64,000 nt of DNA from an uncultured Clostridia bacterium (GTDB lineage: Bacteria > Bacillota > Clostridia > TANB77 > CAG-508): assembly GCA_949745595.1 (NCBI GenBank), contig CATJWN010000040.1, forward strand, positions 1 to 64,000, written 5' to 3'. Under the pieces are notes generated by a model. That model searched no databases and was not told where the DNA came from. It worked only from the letters and a program-made list of their open reading frames with translations. This document shows, piece by piece, positions 46,513 through 56,414 of the stretch (the first letter of the stretch is position 1; the number at the start of each line of letters is the position of its first letter). The position numbers and the translations under genes were made by a program.

Positions 46513-48303
46513 ATGTCTACAACATTAATATTTTTAGTATTGCCACTTATATTTACATTTGTAATGATTGCTTGGATTATGAGTAACAGAAAAGTATCAC
46601 AAATGAAAAACATATTTTTAGTTACCCTATATCTATTAGCACTTTGGTTTATAAATTTAATACTGCAAGTATTGTTTTCAACTTACTATGATGTTGAACC
46701 AATCATTTTTGAAAATGTAACATATATCTCTGCGTGTTTGGCGCCAATCTTCATTTATTTTATATCTTTGGCTTTCAAAAATCCTGATATGAAGTTTGAC
46801 AAAAAACATTTGCTATATTTTATTATTCCTATTATAACTCTGCTAGTTATATGGACTAATAATTACCATCATCTATTTTATGTAGAATATTCTATAGATA
46901 TAAACCAGACTGTATTTGGAGCATATTTTTATATACATTCTGCTTATACCTATACAATATTAGTGCTTGGATTATTAAATCTGCTTTTACACTCAATAAA
47001 GACTTCTGGTGCATTTTCTAAGCAGTCAATACTATTTTTTATAGGAACATCAATACCAGTATTACTAAACTTTTTAGGAACCTTTAAAGTTATTACAATG
47101 ACAATTTATATTACACCTATTTCTTTCTCACTAGGACTATTGTTTTATGCAATTTCTATATTTAAGTATGACTTCTTAAACCTTACTCCTATTGCGCTTG
47201 AATTAGTTGTAAATACCATATCAGATGGATATATAGTACTTGATGAAGATAATCTTGCAATTAGTAGTAATAAAGCTTTTTCAAACTTTTTTGGATTATC
47301 TCAAAATAAAATTAAAGATAAACATCTTTTTGAATTAACTGCTTTTATAAACATTTTTGAAACTCAAAAAGAACTATTATCGCTACTTGCTAGCTGTAAA
47401 TCTGGAAACACTGTTAATGTTGAAAAGATACATAATGATAGATTTTTTATGATTACTATATCCCCAATTTACAAATATAAAAATTTTATAGGAACTTTAA
47501 TTTTCTTAAATGACATAACTCAACACAAAAAAGATATGAAAATAATACAAGACAATCAAACAATGCTTATTGAAAAAGAACGTTTAGCTTCTTTAGGTCA
47601 AATGATTGGTGGTATTGCGCACAACCTAAAAACGCCTATTTTCTCTATATCTGGTGGATTAGAAGGTTTAAGTGATTTAATACAAGAATTTGATTCTTCA
47701 ATTGAAGATGATACTGTTACAGACCAAGACATGCATGAAATCGCAAAAGATATGACAGAATGGATTGAAAAGCTAAAAACTCATATATCTTATATGTCAG
47801 ATGTAATTACTGCTGTTAAAGGTCAAGCAGTAACACTTTCAGAAGATGCGAAAATAGAATTTAATGTTGAAGAACTTTTCAAACATATTGACATTTTAAT
47901 GAAACACGAAGTAAAAAATGCACTTGTCAACTTAAACCTAGAAAATACTGTTGATAACAATACATTTATTCAAGGTAATATAAACAGTTTAGTACAAGTT
48001 ATAAATAACATTGTTTCAAATTCTATTGAAGCATATAATGGAAAACCAAACCAAAATATAGATGTTTTTGCAAAAGCAGAAGACAACAATATTATCATTA
48101 CAATAGAAGACTATGGACCTGGTATTCCTAAAAAAGTAAAAGAAAAATTATTCAGTGAAATGATTACAACAAAAGGAAAAAATGGAACTGGTCTTGGTCT
48201 ATTTATGTCTTATTCTACTATTAAAGCCAATTTCCACGGAGATATAAAAGTAGAATCTGAAGAAAATAAAGGAACAAAATTTACAATCATTTTACCATAT
48301 TAA
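46513..48303 (+). CDS. Sensor histidine kinase with 7TM-type sensor and PAS
   Basis: The 596-residue protein has six to seven TM helices (about 5-220), a PAS domain (about 232-345: ISDGYIVLDEDNLAI), a long helix, then the kinase core: GGIAHNLKTPI with phospho-acceptor His, N-box NNIVSNSIEAY, G1 DYGPGIP and G2 GTGLGLF. It starts 4 bases after the NRPS stop and so is co-transcribed with it. It may sense a lipid or peptide signal; ligand unknown. A close paralogue follows. Confidence 0.9.
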   Translation: MSTTLIFLVLPLIFTFVMIAWIMSNRKVSQMKNIFLVTLYLLALWFINLILQVLFSTYYDVEPIIFENVTYISACLAPIFIYFISLAFKNPDMKFDKKHLLYFIIPIITLLVIWTNNYHHLFYVEYSIDINQTVFGAYFYIHSAYTYTILVLGLLNLLLHSIKTSGAFSKQSILFFIGTSIPVLLNFLGTFKVITMTIYITPISFSLGLLFYAISIFKYDFLNLTPIALELVVNTISDGYIVLDEDNLAISSNKAFSNFFGLSQNKIKDKHLFELTAFINIFETQKELLSLLASCKSGNTVNVEKIHNDRFFMITISPIYKYKNFIGTLIFLNDITQHKKDMKIIQDNQTMLIEKERLASLGQMIGGIAHNLKTPIFSISGGLEGLSDLIQEFDSSIEDDTVTDQDMHEIAKDMTEWIEKLKTHISYMSDVITAVKGQAVTLSEDAKIEFNVEELFKHIDILMKHEVKNALVNLNLENTVDNNTFIQGNINSLVQVINNIVSNSIEAYNGKPNQNIDVFAKAEDNNIIITIEDYGPGIPKKVKEKLFSEMITTKGKNGTGLGLFMSYSTIKANFHGDIKVESEENKGTKFTIILPY

Positions 48304-48310
48304 AATGTCA

Positions 48311-48340
48311 AGCCATACTAATAAAAAGTATGGCTTTTTT
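48311..48340 (+). terminator. Terminator after the first kinase gene
   Basis: AGCCATACT and AGTATGGCT form a 9-bp stem followed by six T. It separates the NRPS-kinase operon from the next unit. Confidence 0.85.
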
Positions 48341-48341
48341 A

Positions 48342-48370
48342 TTGACTTATTCTTAAATTAAAGAGATAAT
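48342..48370 (+). promoter_or_regulatory. Promoter of the second kinase operon
   Basis: TTGACT (48342-48347) and GATAAT (48365-48370) are 17 bases apart, right after the upstream terminator. Confidence 0.65.
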
Positions 48371-48410
48371 ATATATTAGATACATAAGAAAAAATGGAGG
48401 AACTTTCACA

Positions 48411-50222
48411 ATGAATATACTTTTCTATTCGTTTACAGTAGCAGTATTCTTAGCAATTTTAACAGCTTGCTTAATATATCTACTTAAAAAAATTTCTAGA
48501 ACACAACTCCAACAAATTTTTGCAGTAAATTTAATATTATTGGTAGTTTCATTCTTATTTATGTTTCTACAAATGCAGTTTAGTTCAAGACTAAATATTG
48601 CACCAATATATTTTGATTATTTCTCATACATAGGAATAATATTTCTACCTATATCTTTATATTTTACAGCACTTATATTCATAAATACAAAAATTAAATT
48701 TAAAGCAAGCTATTTGTTAATGTTCATTATTCCTCTCATTTCATTATTAGCACTTTGGACAAATGATGCTCATCATTTATTTTTTAAAGAATATAACATT
48801 AATTTAGAAGAATGTGTATTTGGACCATTTTTTATAATACATGAAATATACTCATATTTTATTTATGCAGCAGCACTTGTTCAATTATTAAACTATTTCA
48901 AAAAAAATTCAGGACTTTTCTCGCAACAGATCACTTTAGTAGTTGTTGGAACTGTCTTCCCATTTATAATTAATTTACTTGGTACACTTGGAATTATAAA
49001 AGTTACAGTTTATATAACACCTATTGCTTTAGCAGTTTCAATTATATGCTTTGCTTTAGCATTATTCAAATTTCAACTTTTAAATTCTTTACCTATCGCA
49101 CTTACAAAAATTGTTAATAGAATTTCAGATGGATATATAGTATTAAATGATAAAAACATTGTAACAGACTATAATAATACATTTTTAAAAATCTTTGATA
49201 TAGAAGACTTTGACTTAAAACAAATGCACATTTTTGACTTAATTGGACTTGACGAATTTAAAGGCTTAGATGAAGATACGCTTATAAAAGCTCTTCAATC
49301 AGTTGTTAATTCAAATGAAACTTTGATTTTTGAATTAGAATTTGAGAACATTCACAAATATTTAAGATTAGAAATAAACAGTATCAAGAGCGATGGAATT
49401 TTCATCGGTGCTCTTATATTAGCAAAAGACCTTACTCAACATTTCAATGACTTACAGACTATACAATCTAACCAATCTATTTTAATTGAAAAAGAACGTT
49501 TAGCTTCTCTAGGTCAAATGATTGGTGGTATTGCACACAACTTAAAAACACCTATATTCTCAATTTCTGGTGCAACAGAGGGCTTACAGGATTTAGTAAA
49601 AGAATATAAAGAGTCTATAACAGATAACGCAGTTACCATTCAAGATCATCTTGCAATTGCAAAAGATATGGAAGAATGGCTAAATAAAATTAAAAACTAT
49701 GCAGCATATATGTCTGACGTTATTACAGCCGTTCGTGGTCAGGCAGTTGCCTTTACAGATAGAACGAATGAATCTTTCTCAATAGAAGAGCTTACAAAAC
49801 GTATTTCAATACTTATGAAACATGAATTACAACAATCTCTAACAACTCTTACTACTTCTGTACAAGTGGACAAAAATTTAGAGATTAAAGGAAATATTAA
49901 CTCATTAGTACAAGTAATTAATAACTTAATTTCAAACGCTATACAAGCTTATAATGGAGAACCAAATAACAATATAGATTTTTCAATTTATAAAGATGCA
50001 AAAAATATAATCTTTAGTGTTAAAGATTATGGTTCTGGAATGAGTGAAGAAATTCAAGAAAAATTATTCAAAGAAATGGTTACAACAAAAGGAAAAAACG
50101 GCACTGGTCTTGGTTTATTTATGTCTGCTTCAAATATTAAAGCACAATTTAATGGAGACATAAAATTTACTTCAGACCAAGCTACTGGAACAACTTTTAA
50201 TATTATAATACCTATTAAATAA
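48411..50222 (+). CDS. Sensor histidine kinase, paralogue of the upstream kinase
   Basis: The 603-residue protein has the same plan as the 46513-48303 kinase: 7TM-type sensor, PAS (ISDGYIVLNDKNIVTDYN), identical H-box GGIAHNLKTPI, N-box NNLISNAIQAY, G2 GTGLGLF. It has AGGAGG-type initiation and its own promoter. It is followed 11 bases later by the HD-GYP regulator, its probable partner. Confidence 0.9.
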   Translation: MNILFYSFTVAVFLAILTACLIYLLKKISRTQLQQIFAVNLILLVVSFLFMFLQMQFSSRLNIAPIYFDYFSYIGIIFLPISLYFTALIFINTKIKFKASYLLMFIIPLISLLALWTNDAHHLFFKEYNINLEECVFGPFFIIHEIYSYFIYAAALVQLLNYFKKNSGLFSQQITLVVVGTVFPFIINLLGTLGIIKVTVYITPIALAVSIICFALALFKFQLLNSLPIALTKIVNRISDGYIVLNDKNIVTDYNNTFLKIFDIEDFDLKQMHIFDLIGLDEFKGLDEDTLIKALQSVVNSNETLIFELEFENIHKYLRLEINSIKSDGIFIGALILAKDLTQHFNDLQTIQSNQSILIEKERLASLGQMIGGIAHNLKTPIFSISGATEGLQDLVKEYKESITDNAVTIQDHLAIAKDMEEWLNKIKNYAAYMSDVITAVRGQAVAFTDRTNESFSIEELTKRISILMKHELQQSLTTLTTSVQVDKNLEIKGNINSLVQVINNLISNAIQAYNGEPNNNIDFSIYKDAKNIIFSVKDYGSGMSEEIQEKLFKEMVTTKGKNGTGLGLFMSASNIKAQFNGDIKFTSDQATGTTFNIIIPIK

Positions 50223-50233
50223 GGAGGTACAAA

Positions 50234-51284
50234 ATGCGCCACTCAGAATCACAGCAAGCTCTTAGCCCTTACAAAATTATTGCTTGCGACGACGAAAATG
50301 GAATAATCGATTCACTTTCTGTTTTCTTAAAACGTTCTGGCTATCAACTAGTTGGTGTTACTGATCCATATGAAGCAATTGAAAAAATACGTAATGAGCA
50401 CTTTGACTTATTATTGCTAGATTTTATTATGACACCAATTCACCGGAGATAAAGTGGTTGAAGAAATAAGAAAATTCAACCAAGAATTGTACATATTATT
50501 GCTTACAGGGCATAAAGATTTAGCACCACCACTAGAAACAATTAAGAGACTATCTATTCAAGGTTATTGCGAAAAAAGTGATAAATTTGACCAGTTATTA
50601 CTTTTAATTGAATCAGCACTTCGTTCTGTTGAGCAAATGAAGATTATTAAAAAAATAAACCAAGAGCTACAAGATAAAAATCAAGAACTTGAAAAAGCAT
50701 ACTTAGACAGTATTGAAACTTTAAGATATACTGTTGAAGCAAAAGATAGTTATACTAGAGGTCACTCAGATAGAGTTGCAGATTTTTCTGTACTAATTGG
50801 AAAATACTTAGGTCTTTCTAAAGAAGATTTAAGAATACTTCGTATTGGCGGACTTTTCCATGATATTGGAAAAATCGGTGTTCCTGATAGTATTTTACTT
50901 AAAGAGGCAAAACTTACAGACGAAGAATATTCTGAAATTAAAAATCACCCAAGTATAGGTAAACAGATTCTATCTAATGCAGAAATTTTTGCAGATATGA
51001 TACCTATCGTATATCACCATCATGAAAAATTTAATGGAACTGGTTATCCGACGGGGCTTGCAGGTGAAGATATTCCTTTATTTGCAAGAATTGCAGCAGT
51101 TGCCGATACTTTTGATGCAATGACTAGTAAACGTTCTTATAGAAATGCTCTTCCTTTAGACGTTGTTAGAGCAGAGATTGAGAAATGTTCTGGCACTCAA
51201 TTCGATCCAAAAATTGCAAAAGTTTTCTTAGATATTTTAGATCATCATTATGATGAAATCTTGGATATACAAAATAAATATTAA
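50234..51284 (+). CDS. HD-GYP response regulator decoded through a +1 shift at CGG
   Basis: The full product is 349 residues if C 50444 is skipped in ATT CAC C GGA GAT, giving MTPIH-GDKVVEEIRKF. Without the shift the protein stops one codon after the next at 72 residues. The receiver domain (about 13-130) has acidic CDDE and the phospho-Asp in LLLLDFI. The shift is just after it. The coiled segment (150-170) leads to an HD-GYP domain with TRGHSDRVADF, FHDIGKIGVPD, YHHHEKFNGTGYP, the c-di-GMP phosphodiesterase motifs. It follows the kinase by 11 bases with AAGGAGG. Loss of the shift would remove the phosphodiesterase. Confidence 0.9.
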
Positions 51285-51295
51285 TGGAGGTACAA

Positions 51296-52072
51296 ATGAT
51301 AAACTCTAAAGAAATAAAACAAGCAGCTTTGAATAAATTAGATAAAAAGCAGGCTTTGCAAGTATCAGCAGTATTTGTACTTGCAAGTGTTGCACTTTCT
51401 TATCTACTTACTTATGTGTCAGCACTAGCGCAAAACGCGCCAATACTTTATGCTGCAGCAAGTATCATTTATTTAGCATTATTCTTGCCTTTGTCTTTTG
51501 GATTTATATCTTCGATGTCAAAACTATATGAAGGCAAAAAAGTTAGTGCTACAACTATCTTTAATGAAGGAATTTTAAACTTTACAAAAACTATTAAAAT
51601 TTTCCTACTAACAGTTTTGAAAATGATTTTACCGTCTTTTATAATTATTGCAGCAGTAATCGGAATATTATTCTTAACAGTACAAAATATACCACCTACA
51701 TCTGAAAATTGGTCAGGATATTCATTATATGCTTTACTATTATTCCTTGTAGGCTTATTAGGTATAGCACTTTCTGCAATACCTTATGTGCTATCTTCTT
51801 ATATACTAGCTAGTAATAAAGATATGAAAGCAAAGGAAATAATTGAAACAAGTAGTAGCTTAATGGAAAACAAGAAATGGAATTTTGTCAAACTTATAAT
51901 TTCTTTCTTAGGTTGGTATATAGTTCTTGCAGTTATCGTAGCAGTAGGAAAAATGCAATTTGGAGAAACTATCGCAAATATCTTAAACTGGATAGGAATG
52001 TTTTTATTAATGCCATATCTTATCACTTCAATACGAGTATTTTACGAAGAATGTAACGATGAAAAAGAATAG
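51296..52072 (+). CDS. DUF975-like polytopic membrane protein
   Basis: The start is ATG 51296 (MINSKEIKQAALNKL) 5 bases after GGAGG. The protein has about six TM helices. The beginning and helix arrangement resemble the DUF975 family of Bacillota membrane proteins of unknown function. It starts 12 bases after the HD-GYP gene and ends in a terminator, so it is the last gene of that operon. Confidence 0.65.
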   Translation: MINSKEIKQAALNKLDKKQALQVSAVFVLASVALSYLLTYVSALAQNAPILYAAASIIYLALFLPLSFGFISSMSKLYEGKKVSATTIFNEGILNFTKTIKIFLLTVLKMILPSFIIIAAVIGILFLTVQNIPPTSENWSGYSLYALLLFLVGLLGIALSAIPYVLSSYILASNKDMKAKEIIETSSSLMENKKWNFVKLIISFLGWYIVLAVIVAVGKMQFGETIANILNWIGMFLLMPYLITSIRVFYEECNDEKE

Positions 52073-52075
52073 TTA

Positions 52076-52105
52076 AAGGCTCTCATTTAAGAGAGCCTTA
52101 TTTTT
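52076..52105. terminator. Bidirectional terminator between convergent genes
   Basis: AAGGCTCTC and GAGAGCCTT form a 9-bp stem followed by ATTTTT; its right side touches the tex stop. Confidence 0.85.
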
Positions 52106-54257
52106 ATACTTTCATTGATAATTTTACTTTTTGTTTTTCTCTATCTATACCAATAACTTTTACCTTAACAACATCTCCTACTGATACTACTTCTGATGGA
52201 TTCCTTATAAACCTATCTGCCATTTCTGAAATATGAACTAAACCATCATGTTTTACACCAATATCTATAAACGCTCCAAAATCGATTACATTTCTTACTG
52301 TTCCAGTAAGCGTCATACCTTCTTGTAAATCATCAAATTTTAGAACATCACTTCTTAATATCGGTTTTGGCATACTTTCTCTTGGATCACGTCCCGGTTT
52401 TGAAAGTTCTTCAATAATATCTTTTAAAGTCAAACTTCCCACTTGTAATTCGTCAGCAGTTTTACTAACATCAACTTTTGATAAAGCTGTTTTAACTTCT
52501 TCTAATTTTGATTTTTCTTTTAAGATTTCCACAGAATATCCCAAATTTGTTAATAACTTTTCTGCAACTTCATAACTTTCTGGGTGAACTGCCGTTACTT
52601 CAAGTGGATTTTTTCCATCAAAAATTCTGATAAATCCAGCACATTGCTTGTATGCTGCTGGTCCTAACTTTGGAACTTTAAGTAAATCTTTTCTTTGTTT
52701 CAATTCCCCATTTTCATCTCTGTATTTTACTATATTTTTTGCAATACTCATATTTATTCCTGAAACATAAGAAAGTAGTGATGGAGTTGCAGTATTAACA
52801 TCAACACCTACTGAGTTTACAGCGTCTTCAACCACACCTGTTAAGCTTTCACTTAGTTTCTTTTGATTTACATCATGTTGATATTGCCCTACTCCTATTG
52901 CCTTAGGATCAATTTTAACAAGTTCTGATAATGGGTCTTGAAGACGTCTTGCAATAGATATTGCACCTCTTAAAGAAACATTAATGTCTGGATATTCTTC
53001 CGTTGCAAGCTTTGAAGCTGAATATACAGATGCTCCAGCTTCACTTACAATTGCATAATAAATCTCTCCATCTATTTCTTTTATCATATCTGAAACAAAC
53101 ATCTCAGATTCGCGTGAGGCTGTCCCATTTCCAATTGCAATCATATTAACCTGTAATTTTACTATTAAGTCCTTTAAAACTTTTTTTGCACCCTCTACAT
53201 CGTTCTGAGGCTCTGTTGGATAAACTGTTGTAGTTGCTAGTAATTTACCTGTTTTATCTATAACTGCAATTTTGCAACCTGTTCTATATGCAGGGTCAAA
53301 TCCCATAACAGTCATATTCTTGATTGGTGGCTGCATTAAAAGCTGTTTTGCATTCTTGCCGAAAACCTTAATAGCTTGAACTTCTGCTTTTTCTGTTAAA
53401 TCACTTCTTATCTCTCTTTCAATAGAAGGCTCAATCAATCTTTTCCAAGCATCATTTATTGTATTTTCTAGCATTTCTGCAAATTGACTCTTGTAGTCTC
53501 TGATTACTTGCTTTTTCAAATAATCTATAATCTTATCTTCTGGCTTTTCAAGTTTTACTTTTAAGAATTCTTCCTTCTCGCCTCTGTTAATAGCTAAAAT
53601 CCTGTGACTTGGCATTTTTAATATAGGCTCACTGTAATCATAGTACATCTCATACGCAGACTTTTCCTCTTCTTTAGTTGTTTTACTAGAAATAACAGCT
53701 TCTCTAAAACAAAATGACTTTATTTTCTTTCTATAATCACTATTGTCTGCAATATTTTCTGCAATAATATCTAAAGCACCAGCGATTGCCTCGTCCTCAT
53801 TGTTAACTCCTTTTTCTTCATTTATATACTCTTTAGCAACTTCATATATGCTATTTTTCTCCATTTGCAAATAGATAATTTGACTAAGTGGCTCTAAGCC
53901 TTTTTCTTTAGCAATAGTTGCTTTCGTTCTTTTCTTTGGTTTAAATGGTCTATAAATATCTTCAAGTTCAGATAATACCATTGTACTTGCGATCTTTACT
54001 GTTAACTCATCTGTAAGTTTACCTTGCTCGTCAATAAGTCTTATAATCTCTTCTTTTCTAGCTTCTAAGTTTCTTAAATATTTTAATCTTTCATCTAAAT
54101 CTCTTAAAGTCTCGTCACTTAAATTACCTGTTACTTCTTTTCTATAACGTGCAATAAAAGGAATTGTATTTCCTTCGTCAATAAGCTTAACTGTAGCCTC
54201 GACTTGTGCTTCTCTTATGTTTAGTTCTTCTGCAATTTTCTTAAAAATCTTGTCCAT
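52104..54257 (-). CDS. tex: Tex family RNA-binding transcription accessory protein
   Basis: The 717-residue protein matches Tex along its length: IPFIARYRKEVTG near the N-terminus, the YqgF-like domain (VMGFDPAYRTGCKIAVID, about 315), helix-hairpin-helix segments (LLSYVSGINMSIAKNIV), and a C-terminal S1 domain (GTVRNVIDFGAFIDIGVKHDGLVHIS). Tex binds RNA and RNA polymerase. Confidence 0.95.
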   Translation of the reverse strand: MDKIFKKIAEELNIREAQVEATVKLIDEGNTIPFIARYRKEVTGNLSDETLRDLDERLKYLRNLEARKEEIIRLIDEQGKLTDELTVKIASTMVLSELEDIYRPFKPKKRTKATIAKEKGLEPLSQIIYLQMEKNSIYEVAKEYINEEKGVNNEDEAIAGALDIIAENIADNSDYRKKIKSFCFREAVISSKTTKEEEKSAYEMYYDYSEPILKMPSHRILAINRGEKEEFLKVKLEKPEDKIIDYLKKQVIRDYKSQFAEMLENTINDAWKRLIEPSIEREIRSDLTEKAEVQAIKVFGKNAKQLLMQPPIKNMTVMGFDPAYRTGCKIAVIDKTGKLLATTTVYPTEPQNDVEGAKKVLKDLIVKLQVNMIAIGNGTASRESEMFVSDMIKEIDGEIYYAIVSEAGASVYSASKLATEEYPDINVSLRGAISIARRLQDPLSELVKIDPKAIGVGQYQHDVNQKKLSESLTGVVEDAVNSVGVDVNTATPSLLSYVSGINMSIAKNIVKYRDENGELKQRKDLLKVPKLGPAAYKQCAGFIRIFDGKNPLEVTAVHPESYEVAEKLLTNLGYSVEILKEKSKLEEVKTALSKVDVSKTADELQVGSLTLKDIIEELSKPGRDPRESMPKPILRSDVLKFDDLQEGMTLTGTVRNVIDFGAFIDIGVKHDGLVHISEMADRFIRNPSEVVSVGDVVKVKVIGIDREKQKVKLSMKV

Positions 54258-54305
54258 GTCTTCCCTCTTTCTTTATTCGTTTCAATTAATTTATTCCAAT
54301 TAAAA

Positions 54306-54335
54306 AGCGCAACAACAAAATTATTGCGTTTTTTA
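54306..54335 (-). terminator. Terminator of the 635-residue orphan gene
   Basis: On the minus strand ACGCAATAA-TTTTG-TTGTTGCG is followed by CTTTTTAA. Confidence 0.65.
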
Positions 54336-54349
54336 TTTATCATTAGTAT

Positions 54350-56257
54350 CTATCTTGCCCCATCATCTTTATTTTTCTCATCAATTGTACTTCGATTTCT
54401 ATCCGCTGTACCCTTACTATCCTTTAAAGGCGCTAATCTAGTTGGATCAACCACCCATTTATCTGCATCTCTACTTTTATCTTTAGCTTTTGCTTGCTGC
54501 TGTATATTTGCTGGAATTACATATGGTGTATTTGTTGGCTCACTTGAAATTTGAGACTTTGTAGTTAGCTTTGCAACTCTACCAATAGTATTTTCCGCAA
54601 ACCTTACCATAGCATTTCTAAGTCCTGTACCTCTTGGTGCTAAATCTTTTCCATTACCGTCATAAGTAGTTATGTTCCAGCCATTTTCGTCTGTTCTTTG
54701 CTCACTACTTGGATTTAATCTCTTTTGTTCAGATTTCTTAGTAAATCTTGCCTGTACAGCTTCTTTTATTTTAGAGAAAAAGCCTAGTATTCCACCTTTC
54801 TTATCATCTTCTAAATTATCTAATGTTGGTGCCTGATACTCTTCTTGTGCCTGTATATAATTATCAGCATTTCCTTTTCCTTCATCATTACTTTGTAATG
54901 GATTTTCTTGCATTGCATTTTCTCTTGCTGCCGATTGAAACATTCCAACAACACCCATTGCATTTGGCACAGCTTGCCCTCTTGGTATTTCCCCGTCACT
55001 TTGCTCTAGTGTATCTCTTGCTCCTTCTTGTATAACCTCTGCACCCTTTCTATCTTTGCCTTGCTGTGTCATTTCTGCCACTTCACCAACTTGCCCTGCT
55101 GTAACTTCATCTACTTCGTCAATCTCCTGTCCATCTATACCAGCTTGTCCACGCTCTTGCTGCCCTTCTTCTAGCTCAAAAAATGTAGTATACCCTTCTC
55201 CTTCCTGCATTGGAAGTCCCATTTCTTCAGCTTGCTCAGCAAAGTCAATAGCCCCAGCAAATAAATCATCAAAAAACATTTCTGTATAATCTGAATCTCC
55301 TGCAGCACTTAAAGCTTCATCAGCTCTTTGTATATATTCTAATGTACTCGCCTCTATTCCAGTTTGTCTTGGAGATTTTGATAATTCAAGGTCTGCAACT
55401 TTTTTCCTTATATCTTCAAATACTTTATTTAAATCTTCGGGTGATAACTGTAAAATATATTCAGTATCAATTAATCCTTCATATTCCTCTCCATCTAATC
55501 CAATTTTCTTACAAACACTTTGAATAATTTCAACAGACAGTTCACCATTTTCCCTAATTAAACTTAATTCTCCAATTATTTTAATCTTCTTTAAAAGTAT
55601 ATCTTTCATTACTTCTTCACTAAATCTACCATCAGGAAAAACCTTTTTATACAAATTAGGCGAAACTCCATTTTTAATCGTCTCTAAATTTTGAGGATTC
55701 TCTAATATACTTGGATCAAATAATGCTTTTTGAAGTAATTGAAAAGGTTCTGCAGTTCCAGCCATTTTATCTGTTGCTTCTGTTAAAACTTGTTGTTCTT
55801 CTTTCCCCATCCTATCCCAGTACTTGTCAATATTCATAGCAATATCAATAAATTTGCTTTCCGTAATATCACTTAAATCAACTTTCGCATCATTGCTCTG
55901 ATTTAATTCATTTATATAATTTTGTTGTTTATTATTCTTTGCTTGTTCTTCCTCTTCTTGTCTCTTTTGTACTTGAAATTCTCTTTTAGCTATTTCAGCT
56001 GCTTTATTTATACGACTTACATTAACCTGTCCATTACTATTAACCCAGTCTGAAATACCATTTACAGTATGTGTACTTATAAGTCTAGAAATTGTACCAT
56101 AAAAAGATGGAATTTCTTCACCCATTGCTTTTTCCATCCTATTTTTACTAGATGTTATTTGTTCTAGCAAATTATTTACTTCTTTACTTTTTGGAAATTG
56201 CTGATTTAAAAAACTTTCTAAATCAGCTTTTCCCATTTGTTTATCTGGTGCAGCCAT
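54350..56257 (-). CDS. Large hydrophilic protein of unknown function, 635 residues
   Basis: Not recognised. No signal peptide or TM helix. Residues 1-110 are helical with a Gln/Glu-rich coiled segment (QKRQEEEEQAKNNKQQ), 120-320 look like a helical domain, 330-500 are acidic and low-complexity, and the last 130 are basic and disordered. Composition recalls uncharacterised multi-domain regulators; no motif supports a function. It is a single-gene unit divergent from the 56415 gene. Confidence 0.6.
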   Translation of the reverse strand: MAAPDKQMGKADLESFLNQQFPKSKEVNNLLEQITSSKNRMEKAMGEEIPSFYGTISRLISTHTVNGISDWVNSNGQVNVSRINKAAEIAKREFQVQKRQEEEEQAKNNKQQNYINELNQSNDAKVDLSDITESKFIDIAMNIDKYWDRMGKEEQQVLTEATDKMAGTAEPFQLLQKALFDPSILENPQNLETIKNGVSPNLYKKVFPDGRFSEEVMKDILLKKIKIIGELSLIRENGELSVEIIQSVCKKIGLDGEEYEGLIDTEYILQLSPEDLNKVFEDIRKKVADLELSKSPRQTGIEASTLEYIQRADEALSAAGDSDYTEMFFDDLFAGAIDFAEQAEEMGLPMQEGEGYTTFFELEEGQQERGQAGIDGQEIDEVDEVTAGQVGEVAEMTQQGKDRKGAEVIQEGARDTLEQSDGEIPRGQAVPNAMGVVGMFQSAARENAMQENPLQSNDEGKGNADNYIQAQEEYQAPTLDNLEDDKKGGILGFFSKIKEAVQARFTKKSEQKRLNPSSEQRTDENGWNITTYDGNGKDLAPRGTGLRNAMVRFAENTIGRVAKLTTKSQISSEPTNTPYVIPANIQQQAKAKDKSRDADKWVVDPTRLAPLKDSKGTADRNRSTIDEKNKDDGAR

Positions 56258-56341
56258 ACTTTTATTCCTTTGTAAATATAATTTTACATAAATATTATAT
56301 CTCTTTATTTTTTTGACTTCAATTACATAGGTATTACGTTT

Positions 56342-56383
56342 TGTTTACAGCAATTTGACTTTTTTATGTAAACATGGTATAAT
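56342..56383 (+). promoter_or_regulatory. Promoter with operator-like inverted repeat
   Basis: TTGACT (56355-56360) and TATAAT (56378-56383) are 17 bases apart. TGTTTACA (56342-56349) and TGTAAACA (56367-56374) are perfect inverted half-sites flanking the -35, a likely repressor operator. Confidence 0.7.
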
Positions 56384-56414
56384 TTAAAAAGTATTTTTAA
56401 TTTAGGGGGAAATC

